A stretch of 64,000 nucleotides of DNA. Source: SXTU01 sp964496695 (GTDB lineage Bacteria > Verrucomicrobiota > Verrucomicrobiia > Limisphaerales > SXTU01). The DNA lies in assembly GCA_964496695.1 (NCBI GenBank), contig CAZCBE010000002.1:129071-193070 (forward strand). Reading direction: 5' to 3'. Within the stretch, counting starts at the first letter, position 1. Every line of letters begins with the position of its first letter. The notes below the pieces were generated by a model. The model searched no databases. It was not told the origin of the DNA and was given only the letters and a program-made list of their open reading frames with translations. Made by a program: the position numbers and the translations under genes. Below, piece after piece: positions 1 to 6,984 of the stretch.

Positions 1-1
1 C

Positions 2-376
2 GCCCTCCTCCAGTCCAGCGCCATCCTCCAGAAGCATCTGGATGTGTTCGTGAACTACGACCGCAACGCCGTCCAGTTCACCGAGGTGGAGAACAAGCAG
101 GACGAGGAGCAGAGCAAGCTCAAGAAGCTGCTCAACATGAGCGTGAACGAGATTGAACTCTCGGTGCGCGCCGCCAACTGTCTCAACAACGCCAACATCA
201 CCACTGTCGGCCAGCTCGCCATGAAGTCCGAAGGCGACATGTTGAAGTATCGTAACTTCGGCAAGAAGTCCCTCCAGGAGATCAAGGACAAGCTCCAGGC
301 GCTCGGCCTGACGCTCGGCATGACCTTTGACCAGGCCCTGCTCGACGCGCCCAAGGAAGAGAAGCCCGCCGTCTGA
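2..376 (+). CDS. rpoA: RNA polymerase alpha subunit, C-terminal part (5' truncated by window edge)
   Basis: The reading frame is open from base 2 and ends at 376, so only the last 124 codons or so are present. The visible part is the alpha C-terminal domain, which binds UP elements and activators; the helix-hairpin-helix region is recognisable in NNANITTVGQLA and RNFGKKSLQEIKDKL. The acidic tail (DAPKEEKPAV) is usual. The gene stops 16 bases before rplQ, the standard end of the ribosomal alpha operon. The GTG at 44 is an internal codon and not a start. Identification is certain. Confidence 0.97.
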   Translation, partial: ALLQSSAILQKHLDVFVNYDRNAVQFTEVENKQDEEQSKLKKLLNMSVNEIELSVRAANCLNNANITTVGQLAMKSEGDMLKYRNFGKKSLQEIKDKLQALGLTLGMTFDQALLDAPKEEKPAV

Positions 377-392
377 TTCAACCGGTTGACCT

Positions 393-953
393 ATGCGCCA
401 CCTTAAACGCACCGCCAAACTGGGCCGCACGGGCGAGCATCGCAATGCGATGCTGGCCAACATGGCCTGCAGTCTCATCAAATCCAAGCGCGTCACCACC
501 ACGCTCGCCAAGGCCAAGGCCCTGCGCCCGGTCGTGGAGAAGCTCGTGACCCTCGGCTGCCGCGCCCAGCGCGCCGTCGAGGCCTCAACGACGGCCGACG
601 ACAAGAAGAAGGCCGCGCTCGTCGCGGAAAACGTGCATTGCCGCCGTTTGGTGGCCGCGCGCCTTCGCCAGCAGCCCCGCACCCACTTCAAGGGCCGGCC
701 CAAGCTCAAGGGCAAGGTGCTCCGTGACAAGTGGCGCGAGGGCGAGGACGTGGTTCACATCCTCTTCGACAAGATCGCCCCGCTGTTCAAGGAGCGGAAG
801 GGCGGCTACACGCGCATCCTCAAGCTTGGCGGCACCAAAGGCAAATGGGCCGGCGAACGGCAGGGTGATGCGGCCCAGATGGCCATCATCGAGTTCGTGG
901 AGAACGAGGCCCCCGTGGTCGCCGAAGCTCCCAAGACCGAGGCCGCGAAGTAA
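393..953 (+). CDS. rplQ: 50S ribosomal protein L17, with C-terminal extension
   Basis: L17 is a structural protein of the large ribosomal subunit. The N-terminus MRHLKRTAKLGRT and the segment SLIKSKRVTTTLAKAKALRP are family signatures. The protein has 186 residues against roughly 115-130 in many bacteria. The extra length is an extended middle/C-terminal region ending in an Ala/Glu-rich tail (EAPVVAEAPKTEAAK). It follows rpoA by 16 bases and is followed by a strong hairpin terminator, so it is the last gene of the alpha operon. Confidence 0.97.
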   Translation: MRHLKRTAKLGRTGEHRNAMLANMACSLIKSKRVTTTLAKAKALRPVVEKLVTLGCRAQRAVEASTTADDKKKAALVAENVHCRRLVAARLRQQPRTHFKGRPKLKGKVLRDKWREGEDVVHILFDKIAPLFKERKGGYTRILKLGGTKGKWAGERQGDAAQMAIIEFVENEAPVVAEAPKTEAAK

Positions 954-976
954 TCGCCACCTCCATCTGTTTTCGC

Positions 977-1009
977 GAAGCCCGCTGCCTTGCAGCGGGC
1001 TTCTTTTTT
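977..1009 (+). terminator. Rho-independent terminator of the rpoA-rplQ operon
   Basis: An 11-bp perfect stem (GAAGCCCGCTG at 977-987 with CAGCGGGCTTC at 993-1003) closes a 5-base loop and is followed by six T residues. It lies 23 bases past the rplQ stop codon. It is the clearest terminator in the window. Confidence 0.93.
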
Positions 1010-1092
1010 GATGGCATCATGAGTCTGCCGCAATCTTCAGGACTTTCAGCCCCGATTGGCAGTCCTTGCCTCGCTGTCGGTCCCATCCGGGT

Positions 1093-2373
1093 TCAGCTCT
1101 GGCGGGTGGCTGAGGGCGGGTCCAGCAGGCACCAGACCGCCTTGGCCGCACGCACATTAGCGCCAGTGGAGCCGAGGGAGGCCACGACGTTGGCGAGCTT
1201 GGCCTGGATCTCCTCGCGCTGGGCGGGATGCCGCAGCAGGTCCAGCGCGGCCTCGGCCAAGTTCTTGCCATTGGCGGCATCCTGCACGAACTCGGGGAAC
1301 ACCGTCTCGTCAGCCAGGATGTTCGGCATGGCCAGGTATTTTACCGTGACGATCCGCCTGCCGATTTCGTAGGTGCTCCACGAAGTCTTGTAGAGGGCCA
1401 CCGTCGGCACCTTGAAGAAGGCGCACTCCAGGGTGACCGTGCCGGTGGAGGCGATGGCGATGGTGGCGGCGCGGAGCGCCTCGGGCAGCCCGCCGACCTG
1501 CACGTCCAGCCCGCGAAAGACCTGGCGGGCGAGGTTGCGCGTCTGCGCGAGCGAGGTCACGGCGATGTCCGGCAGGCTCTCCTTGTCCATCGCGTAGGGG
1601 CGGCAGTGCCGCGCAAACACCGGAAGCAGCGAGGCGGAAGGCAGCACCACGAGGAAGCCGCTGTTCACTTCCATGCCGATGCGCCTCGCCGCGTCCAGCA
1701 TCGGCGGCAGGTGCCGCACCAGCTCGCCCGGACGGCTGCCGGGCAGGAGCAGGGTCAGGTATTCGTAGGGCCTCGGCTGCGCCGGCTTGTCCGGCCGGCC
1801 GCGCCATTCGGCGTGGCGGTCGAGCAGCGGGTGGCCGACGAATTCGACCTTCAGGTCCGGTGCGCGCTTCGCATACCAGTCTTTCTCGAAGGGAAAAATG
1901 GTCAGCAGCAGGTCGTAGTCTTCCGCCATCTTCTTGGCCCGGCCTGGGCGCGACGCCCAGACCTGGGGGGAGACATATTGCACGATGCGCGGGTTCCACT
2001 GGCCTTTGCTGCGCTTCGCCCGCTTGCGCACCGCGTGGGCAAAGCGGCGGTTGAAACCGGAAAAGTCCACGCACACCAGCAGCGCGGGGCGGCGTTCCTC
2101 CGCCAGATCGAGCAGGTCGTAGAAGACCCGGCGGAACTTGCCGTAGTTCTTGACCACCTCCCACAGGCCGATGACCGCGTGCCGCGTCATGTCCACGGCC
2201 ACTTCCATGCCCGCCGCCTCCAGCTTGGGCCCGCCCGCACCGAAGAAGCGCAGCACGGGCTTCGCGGGATGGCAGTGGAACGCGGCCTCCGCACGCAGGG
2301 CCTGCACCAGCTCAGCGGCGAGCGCGTCGCCGCTCGGCTCGCCGACGACGAACATGATGTTGGTCTGGCTCAA
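1093..2373 (-). CDS. lpxB: Lipid-A-disaccharide synthase
   Basis: LpxB is a GT19 glycosyltransferase that joins UDP-2,3-diacylglucosamine to lipid X to form the lipid A disaccharide at the inner face of the cytoplasmic membrane. The 426 residues begin MSQTNIMFVVGEPSGD, which holds the family's GEPSGD nucleotide-binding motif at residues 11-16. Further family motifs are YVSPQVWASRPGR, LLLPGSRPGE and the C-terminal ASTGTVTLECAFFKVPTVALYKTS. Its presence implies an outer membrane with lipid A. It is the most downstream gene of a minus-strand series that starts with a GnnA-like dehydrogenase 3.8 kb upstream. The ATG at 2373 fits the family N-terminus. Confidence 0.95.
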   Translation of the reverse strand: MSQTNIMFVVGEPSGDALAAELVQALRAEAAFHCHPAKPVLRFFGAGGPKLEAAGMEVAVDMTRHAVIGLWEVVKNYGKFRRVFYDLLDLAEERRPALLVCVDFSGFNRRFAHAVRKRAKRSKGQWNPRIVQYVSPQVWASRPGRAKKMAEDYDLLLTIFPFEKDWYAKRAPDLKVEFVGHPLLDRHAEWRGRPDKPAQPRPYEYLTLLLPGSRPGELVRHLPPMLDAARRIGMEVNSGFLVVLPSASLLPVFARHCRPYAMDKESLPDIAVTSLAQTRNLARQVFRGLDVQVGGLPEALRAATIAIASTGTVTLECAFFKVPTVALYKTSWSTYEIGRRIVTVKYLAMPNILADETVFPEFVQDAANGKNLAEAALDLLRHPAQREEIQAKLANVVASLGSTGANVRAAKAVWCLLDPPSATRQS

Positions 2374-2407
2374 GGCTGGTCCCTGCGGCGCGCGTGCGCC
2401 ATCCGGC

Positions 2408-2971
2408 TCAAAGTTTCACTCCTTCGTAAATCTCCCCGAGCGGCTGGACGAACTCCAGCGAGGCCAGCCGCAGGGTGTCCGTCTCACCGCGCAGCACCTC
2501 GGCCTGCCAGCCATTGGCACGGCGGAAGACCGTTACTTCGCGCCGGTCCTGGGCGACCAGCACGTATTCCTCCAGCGTCTCGATGCGTGTATAGCTCAGG
2601 AATTCTTCTCGGCGGTCGATGCGCTCCGTCGTTTCGGACAGCACCTCGACCACGACCGTCGGGAAACGCATGAAAAGCGGGTGCATGTCCCGTGGGTCGC
2701 AGCCCACGACCACGTCCGGATAGTAGAAGACGTCGTCGCCTAGGACTTCGAGCCGGACTTTCACATCGCCGATGAAGGCACGGCAACGCCTGCCTTTGAG
2801 GTGCGTGCGCAGGGCGGAATAGAGGCTGCCGGCGATGTTGTTGTGCGCCATGCTCGCCCCGGCCATGGCACGCACTTCCCCGGCGATGTATTCGTGGCGC
2901 ACCTCGCTGAGTTGCTCACCCTTGAGGTATTCCTCCACCGGGAGAAACGCTTCGGCCGCTAACGCTTGCAT
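2408..2971 (-). CDS. Uma2 family (DUF820) putative restriction-type endonuclease
   Basis: This 187-residue protein has the PD-(D/E)xK-like core of the Uma2 family: a start-proximal LPVEEYLKGEQ, then HEYIAGEVRAMAGAS, YYPDVVV and VVVEVLSE, which contain the conserved acidic residues. Uma2 proteins are abundant in cyanobacteria and PVC bacteria; their biological role is unclear. I chose the ATG at 2971 because the family begins just before the VEEYL segment. The longer frame to 3037 adds a non-family Arg/Pro stretch. It lies 34 bases upstream of lpxB on the same strand; a functional link is not evident. Confidence 0.85.
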   Translation of the reverse strand: MQALAAEAFLPVEEYLKGEQLSEVRHEYIAGEVRAMAGASMAHNNIAGSLYSALRTHLKGRRCRAFIGDVKVRLEVLGDDVFYYPDVVVGCDPRDMHPLFMRFPTVVVEVLSETTERIDRREEFLSYTRIETLEEYVLVAQDRREVTVFRRANGWQAEVLRGETDTLRLASLEFVQPLGEIYEGVKL

Positions 2972-3046
2972 GGCGCAAGGATGCCGCTTGGCGGCAGGAC
3001 TGACAAGCCCGGTGCGGGCCGGGCGGGCCATTTCCAAGCCCCCCTT

Positions 3047-4473
3047 TCAGCGAATGGCCGCCATGGCGTTGCCCGCCAGCCACCCCGTCGTCCACGCGGC
3101 CTGAAAGTTGAACCCGCCGGTGATGCCGTCAATGTCCAGCAGTTCACCGGCAAAAAACAAGCCCGGGCAGACCCGGCTCTCCATGGTTTTGAAGTCCACC
3201 TCCGCCAGCCGCACACCGCCGCAGGTCACGAACTCGTCCTTGTTCATGCTCTTGCCCGTCACGGCGAACTCCGACTCAACCAGCAGCCGCGCCAGCGTGT
3301 GCAGCGGCGCCTTGGCCAGCCCCGCCCATTGCGTCTGCTCGGCGACGCCCGCCCGGGCCACGAGCCGCTCCCACAATCGGGACGGCAGTCCGCCGAGCGG
3401 GACGTTCAGCACGCGCCGGGCTCCGGTCAGGCCACGCTGAGCCGTTGCCAGCGCGATGACGCTTTCGAACGTGTGCTCTGGCAGCCAGTTCACACGGAGG
3501 GGGAATTTGTAGTCCAACCCCGCCAGTTCCCGCGCCCCCCACGCCGACAGCCGGAGAATGCCCGGGCCGCTCAGGCCCCAGTGCGTGATGAGCACCGGCC
3601 CGGTCTCCTTCAGCTTCGTGCCCGCCACGCTCACCGTGGCGCGCTCCACCGCCAGCCCGGACAAGCCTTCGAGGCGAGGATCAGTAATGTGGAAGGTGAA
3701 CAACGACGGCACCGGTGGTTCCAGGGTGTGCCCCAGCGAACTTGCCAGCGACCCCGCCACGGCGGCGCGGCAGCCGCCGGTCGCTAGCAGCAATGCGTCG
3801 CACTCGAGCAGCGAACTGGCCGGACCATGCGCGGAGCCCGCCGCCCTCTTCTCCCTCTCCCCCATCGGGGGAGAGNNNNNNNNNNGATTCCCTTCAGCAA
3901 ATCCGTGCGGAAGCCGCAGGCGCCCCCCCCCCGGGGGGGTGGGGGGGGGGGGGGGGCGGGCCCGCTGGCGTCGGCAGACAGAACAAGTCTGAACCCTCCC
4001 TCACTGCGCCGTTCCACCCGTTCCACGCCGCAATTCGTCCGCAACTCCACCCCCGCGTCCCGTGCCGCTTGAGTCAGACAGGTGATGATCGTCTGCGACT
4101 GGTCCGTGGTCGGGAACATCCGGCCGTCCGGCTCGGTCTTCAATTCCACTCCTCGGGCTTCAAACCACTTCACCGTGTCCGCCGCCTGGAAGCGGTGGAA
4201 AGCGCCGATCAACGCCGGGCCGCCGCGCGGATACCGCTTGGCCAGTTCCTTCGGCTCGAAGCAGGAGTGCGTCACGTTGCACCGCCCGCCGCCGGAGATT
4301 TTGACCTTTTGCAGAAACTGCGGTCCGCGCTCCAGCACCGTGACCACGCCGCGTCCCTGCAGCGCCTCCGCGCAGGTGATGGCCCCGAAGAAACCGGCGG
4401 CCCCGCCGCCGACCGCCACCACCCGTAGGAGACGACGTGAGGAGTCTCTATCTAAGTCTTCGCCTTCACTCAT
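3047..4473 (-). CDS. BaiN/HI0933-type NAD(P)/FAD-dependent oxidoreductase, interrupted by assembly gap
   Basis: Two pieces in different frames flank the N gap. The N-terminal piece (4473 to about 3890) has the FAD dinucleotide motif VVAVGGGAAGFFGAI and VKISGGGRCNVTHS. The C-terminal piece (about 3865 to 3047) has CDALLLATGG, the conserved FTFHITDPRLEG region and the end GGFNFQAAWTTGWLAGNAM. Both are typical of this roughly 400-residue flavoprotein family. Between them lies GC-rich, repeat-like DNA around the gap, so a real frameshift cannot be told from an assembly fault. The ATG at 4473 overlaps the RAYT stop (ATGA), and codons 8-16 are encoded by a REP element. GTG codons at 4422/4419, just after the REP, may be the older start. 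Confidence 0.8.
3876..3885. other. Assembly gap (10 N) beside G/C homopolymers
   Basis: Ten N follow the sequence CTCCCTCTCCCCCATCGGGG, which resembles the first arm of the class 4 palindromes at 8389 and 11863. On the other side, from about 3922 to 3957, lie runs of C and G that look like collapsed or mis-called sequence. The gap probably marks a palindromic repeat that defeated assembly inside the BaiN-type gene. Confidence 0.9.
4425..4448 (+). repeat. REP element, class 1 (GTAG foot, GACGTGAGGA loop)
   Basis: GTAG at 4425-4428 is followed by stem GAGAC (4429-4433), the ten-base loop GACGTGAGGA (4434-4443) and the matching GTCTC (4444-4448). It lies 22 bases beyond the RAYT stop, within the 5' codons of the flavoprotein gene, where it encodes the peptide DRDSSRRLL. 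Confidence 0.85.
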
Positions 4474-5063
4474 AAGGGAGGCCGAACGATGTTGCCCGCA
4501 TCCGGCTGCCGAAGTGTCCCATATAGCCGCCAAAACTTCGGCCAGAAATCTTCCTTGAGCGGGTGGAGTGCCGGGTAGCCGGGCACTATGCACCCCGTGA
4601 ATGCCCAGTCCCTAACGTCCTCCACCAACTCAGCCTTCACGGGATTCTCCGCGAGGTAGTGGCACACCTTGGCAAATACGCTTCGGTGTCGCTGTTCCGC
4701 GCGAACCACATGATCCTGCGCCTGTGGTTGAAATTGGGCTGGAGCCAGCAGCGGTTCCAAATACGTTCGGAGGAAGGCCATCCCATTGAGTTGATCTGAG
4801 TCCAGGTGCAGTCCCATCCAGACCAGATGGAGGTGATCTGGCATGAGGCAATACATGGGGCACAGGAGGCCTTCGCGAGCCGCCGCATGGACCATCAGCT
4901 CCCGGAACCTCAAGTGAAACTCCGGTGTCAGCCAGCCTTGGAGCCGGTCGAACGTGGTTTGTGTCCAGTGAACCACTGCGTCGCCTTGATAATGCTCCCG
5001 TGGCGGCCGTGGCAGTTGATAGGCCCGGTTCAGGGGGTCGCGAAGTTTGCCGGGCACGGTCAT
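4470..5063 (-). CDS. REP-associated tyrosine transposase (RAYT, Y1_Tnp/HUH superfamily)
   Basis: RAYTs are single-copy HUH endonucleases related to IS200/IS605 TnpA. They cut single-stranded REP hairpins next to a GTAG-type tetranucleotide and are thought to spread or maintain REP elements. The 197-residue protein shows the HUH pair in LMPDHLHLVWMG (H77, H79) and the catalytic Tyr136 in CHYLAENPVKAELV, the usual spacing and context for the family. Class 1 REP hairpins flank it on both sides (4425-4448, and the pair 5069-5145), which identifies its likely substrate. Its stop overlaps the next start as ATGA. The start at 5063 is an ATG just inside the upstream REP. Confidence 0.9.
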   Translation of the reverse strand: MTVPGKLRDPLNRAYQLPRPPREHYQGDAVVHWTQTTFDRLQGWLTPEFHLRFRELMVHAAAREGLLCPMYCLMPDHLHLVWMGLHLDSDQLNGMAFLRTYLEPLLAPAQFQPQAQDHVVRAEQRHRSVFAKVCHYLAENPVKAELVEDVRDWAFTGCIVPGYPALHPLKEDFWPKFWRLYGTLRQPDAGNIVRPPL

Positions 5064-5068
5064 TGGCG

Positions 5069-5145
5069 GTGGGAGACGACGTGAGGAGTCGCTAGCTGAA
5101 ATCGTAACGAAAACAAAGTCAGAGACTCCTCACGTCGTCTCCTAC
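5069..5145. repeat. REP pair (BIME-like), class 1, inverted
   Basis: A plus-strand REP (5069-5092, foot GTGG, stem GAGAC/GTCGC with one mismatch) and a minus-strand REP (5122-5145, foot CTAC in plus reading, stem GAGAC/GTCTC) face each other with the same GACGTGAGGA loop. The minus-strand unit covers the last codons and stop of the GnnA-like gene (peptide VGDDVRSL, then TGA). The plus-strand unit touches the RAYT start. Confidence 0.87.
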
Positions 5146-6156
5146 GCGGATCTGCCGCGTGATTTCAAACGCCACGTCCAGCGCGTGTTTGGCGGAGGCG
5201 CCGCTGACCTTGGGCGTGCGGCGCTCGCGGACGCACTCGACGAAGTGCGCCAGTTCCAGCTTGAGCGGCTCGTCCTTCGCGATGGGCACCGGCTCCCGCA
5301 CAATCTTCTTGCCGGCAAACTCGCTCACAATCGCCGAATCATCAGCGGAGAGCAGCAGCTTTAGCAGCGAGCTTTTCTCCGCGTCCGCGCTGGCGAGGCG
5401 GTAGATGAAGCCCTTCTGCTCGCGGTAATCCAGGGAGATGTAGCTGGGGTGCGCGCCGCCGCTGAAGACGCGGATCTTCCGCAGCCGCTCCGGGCTGATG
5501 CGGCTGGCGGTGAGGTTCGCCACGCACCCATTCGCGAAACGCAGCCGTGCGTTGGCGATGTCCTCGGACTTGCTCAGCACGGGAATGCCCACGGCATCCA
5601 CGCTCACCAAGGGCGAGCGCACGAAGGCCAGCACCACGTCGAGGTCGTGGATCATCAGGTCCAGCACCACGCCGATGTCCGTGCTGCGTGCGGGGAACGG
5701 AGAGAGCCGGTGGCACTCGATGAAGCGCGGCTCCGGCGCGGCGGATTCAAGGTAGCTGAACACCGGGTTGAAGCGTTCGACGTGGCCGACCTGCAGCACC
5801 AGCTTGCGCTCGTGGGCGATCCGCACCAGCTCGGACGCTTGGTCGGACCGCTCGGTCATCGGCTTCTCGACGAGCACATGCCGGCCCTGCTCCAGCAGGA
5901 GCTTGGCGATGTCGAAGTGCGTGGTGGTGGGCGTGACGATGCTCAGGGCCTCGCTGGCGGCGGCGGCCTCGGCGACGGAGGCGAAGGCCCGGGTGCCGTG
6001 CGCGGCGGCGTGCTTGCGGGCGGCCTCGGGGTTTGCGTCAAAGACGCCGGTGAATTCCACCTGGCCCGTGCGCGCCAGTTCGGCGTAGAGCCGTGCGTGT
6101 TCCTTGCCGAGCGAGCCGGTGCCGATGACGGCGACCTTGATTTTTTCAACTGCCAC
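5119..6156 (-). CDS. Gfo/Idh/MocA oxidoreductase, GnnA-like (putative UDP-GlcNAc 3-dehydrogenase)
   Basis: The 345-residue protein opens with a Rossmann motif (VAVIGTGSLGKEHARLY) and carries the EKP motif (VLVEKPMTERS), QVGHVERFNPVF, and the segment RSTDIGVVLDLMIHDLDVVL. The last segment is characteristic of the Gfo/Idh branch found in lipid A operons; GnnA oxidises UDP-GlcNAc at C3 so that GnnB can aminate it. lpxB lies downstream on the same strand, which supports this role, but no GnnB aminotransferase is visible here. The start is GTG at 6156; the open frame further upstream runs through a palindromic repeat and is not family sequence. The C-terminus and stop are made of REP sequence. Confidence 0.72.
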   Translation of the reverse strand: MAVEKIKVAVIGTGSLGKEHARLYAELARTGQVEFTGVFDANPEAARKHAAAHGTRAFASVAEAAAASEALSIVTPTTTHFDIAKLLLEQGRHVLVEKPMTERSDQASELVRIAHERKLVLQVGHVERFNPVFSYLESAAPEPRFIECHRLSPFPARSTDIGVVLDLMIHDLDVVLAFVRSPLVSVDAVGIPVLSKSEDIANARLRFANGCVANLTASRISPERLRKIRVFSGGAHPSYISLDYREQKGFIYRLASADAEKSSLLKLLLSADDSAIVSEFAGKKIVREPVPIAKDEPLKLELAHFVECVRERRTPKVSGASAKHALDVAFEITRQIRVGDDVRSL

Positions 6157-6248
6157 GCCCCGAGTGTGCCTTGCGTTGCGGGGCAAGACAACGCGCGAGT
6201 CGGCCTTTGTCGCGAGTCGGCCTTGGCTGACGGGGCGCATTTGCCCCC

Positions 6249-6353
6249 GGAGCGCGGCCCTCTGGGCCGCAGCGGCTGGCAGCAGGGAATGACGTAGGAA
6301 TGCCCGGAGCACTGTCTGCAAGGTTGCCGCTGCGGCCCAGAGGGCCGCGCTCC
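6249..6353. repeat. Paired hairpin element, class 2 (GGAG foot)
   Basis: GGAG at 6249 is followed by the perfect hairpin GCGGCCC-TCT-GGGCCGC (6254-6270). The mirror unit ends with CTCC at 6350-6353. The spacer includes AGCGGCTGGCAGCAGGG. Near-identical copies lie at 9879-9983 and 23521-23625 and a diverged one at 10145-10250. It fills the space between the GnnA-like gene and the RbsD-like gene. Confidence 0.85.
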
Positions 6354-6427
6354 GGGGACTGCGTTCGGCCGGCTCCACCCGCCGGTTTCCCGCTTGTCCG
6401 CCGGGCCTTGGAGTCTAACCTTTGCCC

Positions 6428-6820
6428 ATGCTCATCGCCGGAATCTTGAATCCAGCCATCAACTCGCTGCTCGCCCGCGTGCGCCATACCAATGCGCTCG
6501 TCATCGCCGACCGCGGCTTTCCCCTGTGGCCGGGCATCGAGACCGTGGACATCTCGCTGGTGGACAATGTGCCGACGGTGCTGCAAGTGCTCGCAGCGGT
6601 GCGCGGGAACTTCTGCATCGGCGAGGCGTTCATGGCGCAGGAGTTCGTGGCGGAAAACTCCCGCAAGACGCGCAACGAATTCGTCCGGGCCCTGCGCGGG
6701 TGCGCGCTGACTTTCGAGCCGCACGAGCAACTGCGTCAGCGCGTGCCCCGGGCGATTGGGCTGATCCGCACGGGAGACACGACGCAATACGCGAACATGG
6801 TCTTGGTGTCGGGGCGGTGA
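6428..6820 (+). CDS. RbsD/FucU family sugar pyranase/mutarotase
   Basis: Members interconvert sugar anomers (D-ribose pyranase RbsD, L-fucose mutarotase FucU) in the cytosol. The 130 residues match the family from end to end: the catalytic-His segment LLARVRHTNALVIADRGFPL, then ETVDISLVDNVPTVLQVL, and the C-terminal TGDTTQYANMVLVSG typical of RbsD/FucU. The ATG at 6428 is chosen over the TTG two codons earlier. The gene stands alone between two palindromic repeats with no ribose or fucose transporter nearby, so the sugar is unknown. Confidence 0.87.
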   Translation: MLIAGILNPAINSLLARVRHTNALVIADRGFPLWPGIETVDISLVDNVPTVLQVLAAVRGNFCIGEAFMAQEFVAENSRKTRNEFVRALRGCALTFEPHEQLRQRVPRAIGLIRTGDTTQYANMVLVSGR

Positions 6821-6829
6821 TTGGTGTTT

Positions 6830-6928
6830 GGAGTCCCGCCTTCAGGCGGTGAGGCGTCCGATGGCCTGCAGCGCTGCGCGCGGAGCGTCAGGCGCGCAGC
6901 GAGGTTCCGCTGGTTAAGCCGGGACTCC
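6830..6928. repeat. Paired hairpin element, class 3 (GGAGTCCCG foot)
   Basis: GGAGTC at 6830 leads into the hairpin CCGCCT-TC-AGGCGG. The mirror unit (AAGCCGGGACTCC) ends at 6928. The same element occurs at 37779-37874 and 57486-57585, and a single left arm at about 19204-19220. Confidence 0.8.
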
Positions 6929-6984
6929 GAACGAAGCTCCCGCCGAAGCTTGACCCGTAGGCCACTTCGTCAATTCTTCTGCCC

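Noticed and set aside
3922..3957. Poly-C/poly-G run as a functional G-quadruplex
   Set aside because: It sits beside an N gap and in a conserved gene, so it is more likely a sequencing or assembly fault.
5069..5145. REP pair as a simple terminator of the GnnA-like gene
   Set aside because: There is no T run, identical units lie inside coding genes, and a RAYT gene is adjacent, so a mobile REP is the better reading.
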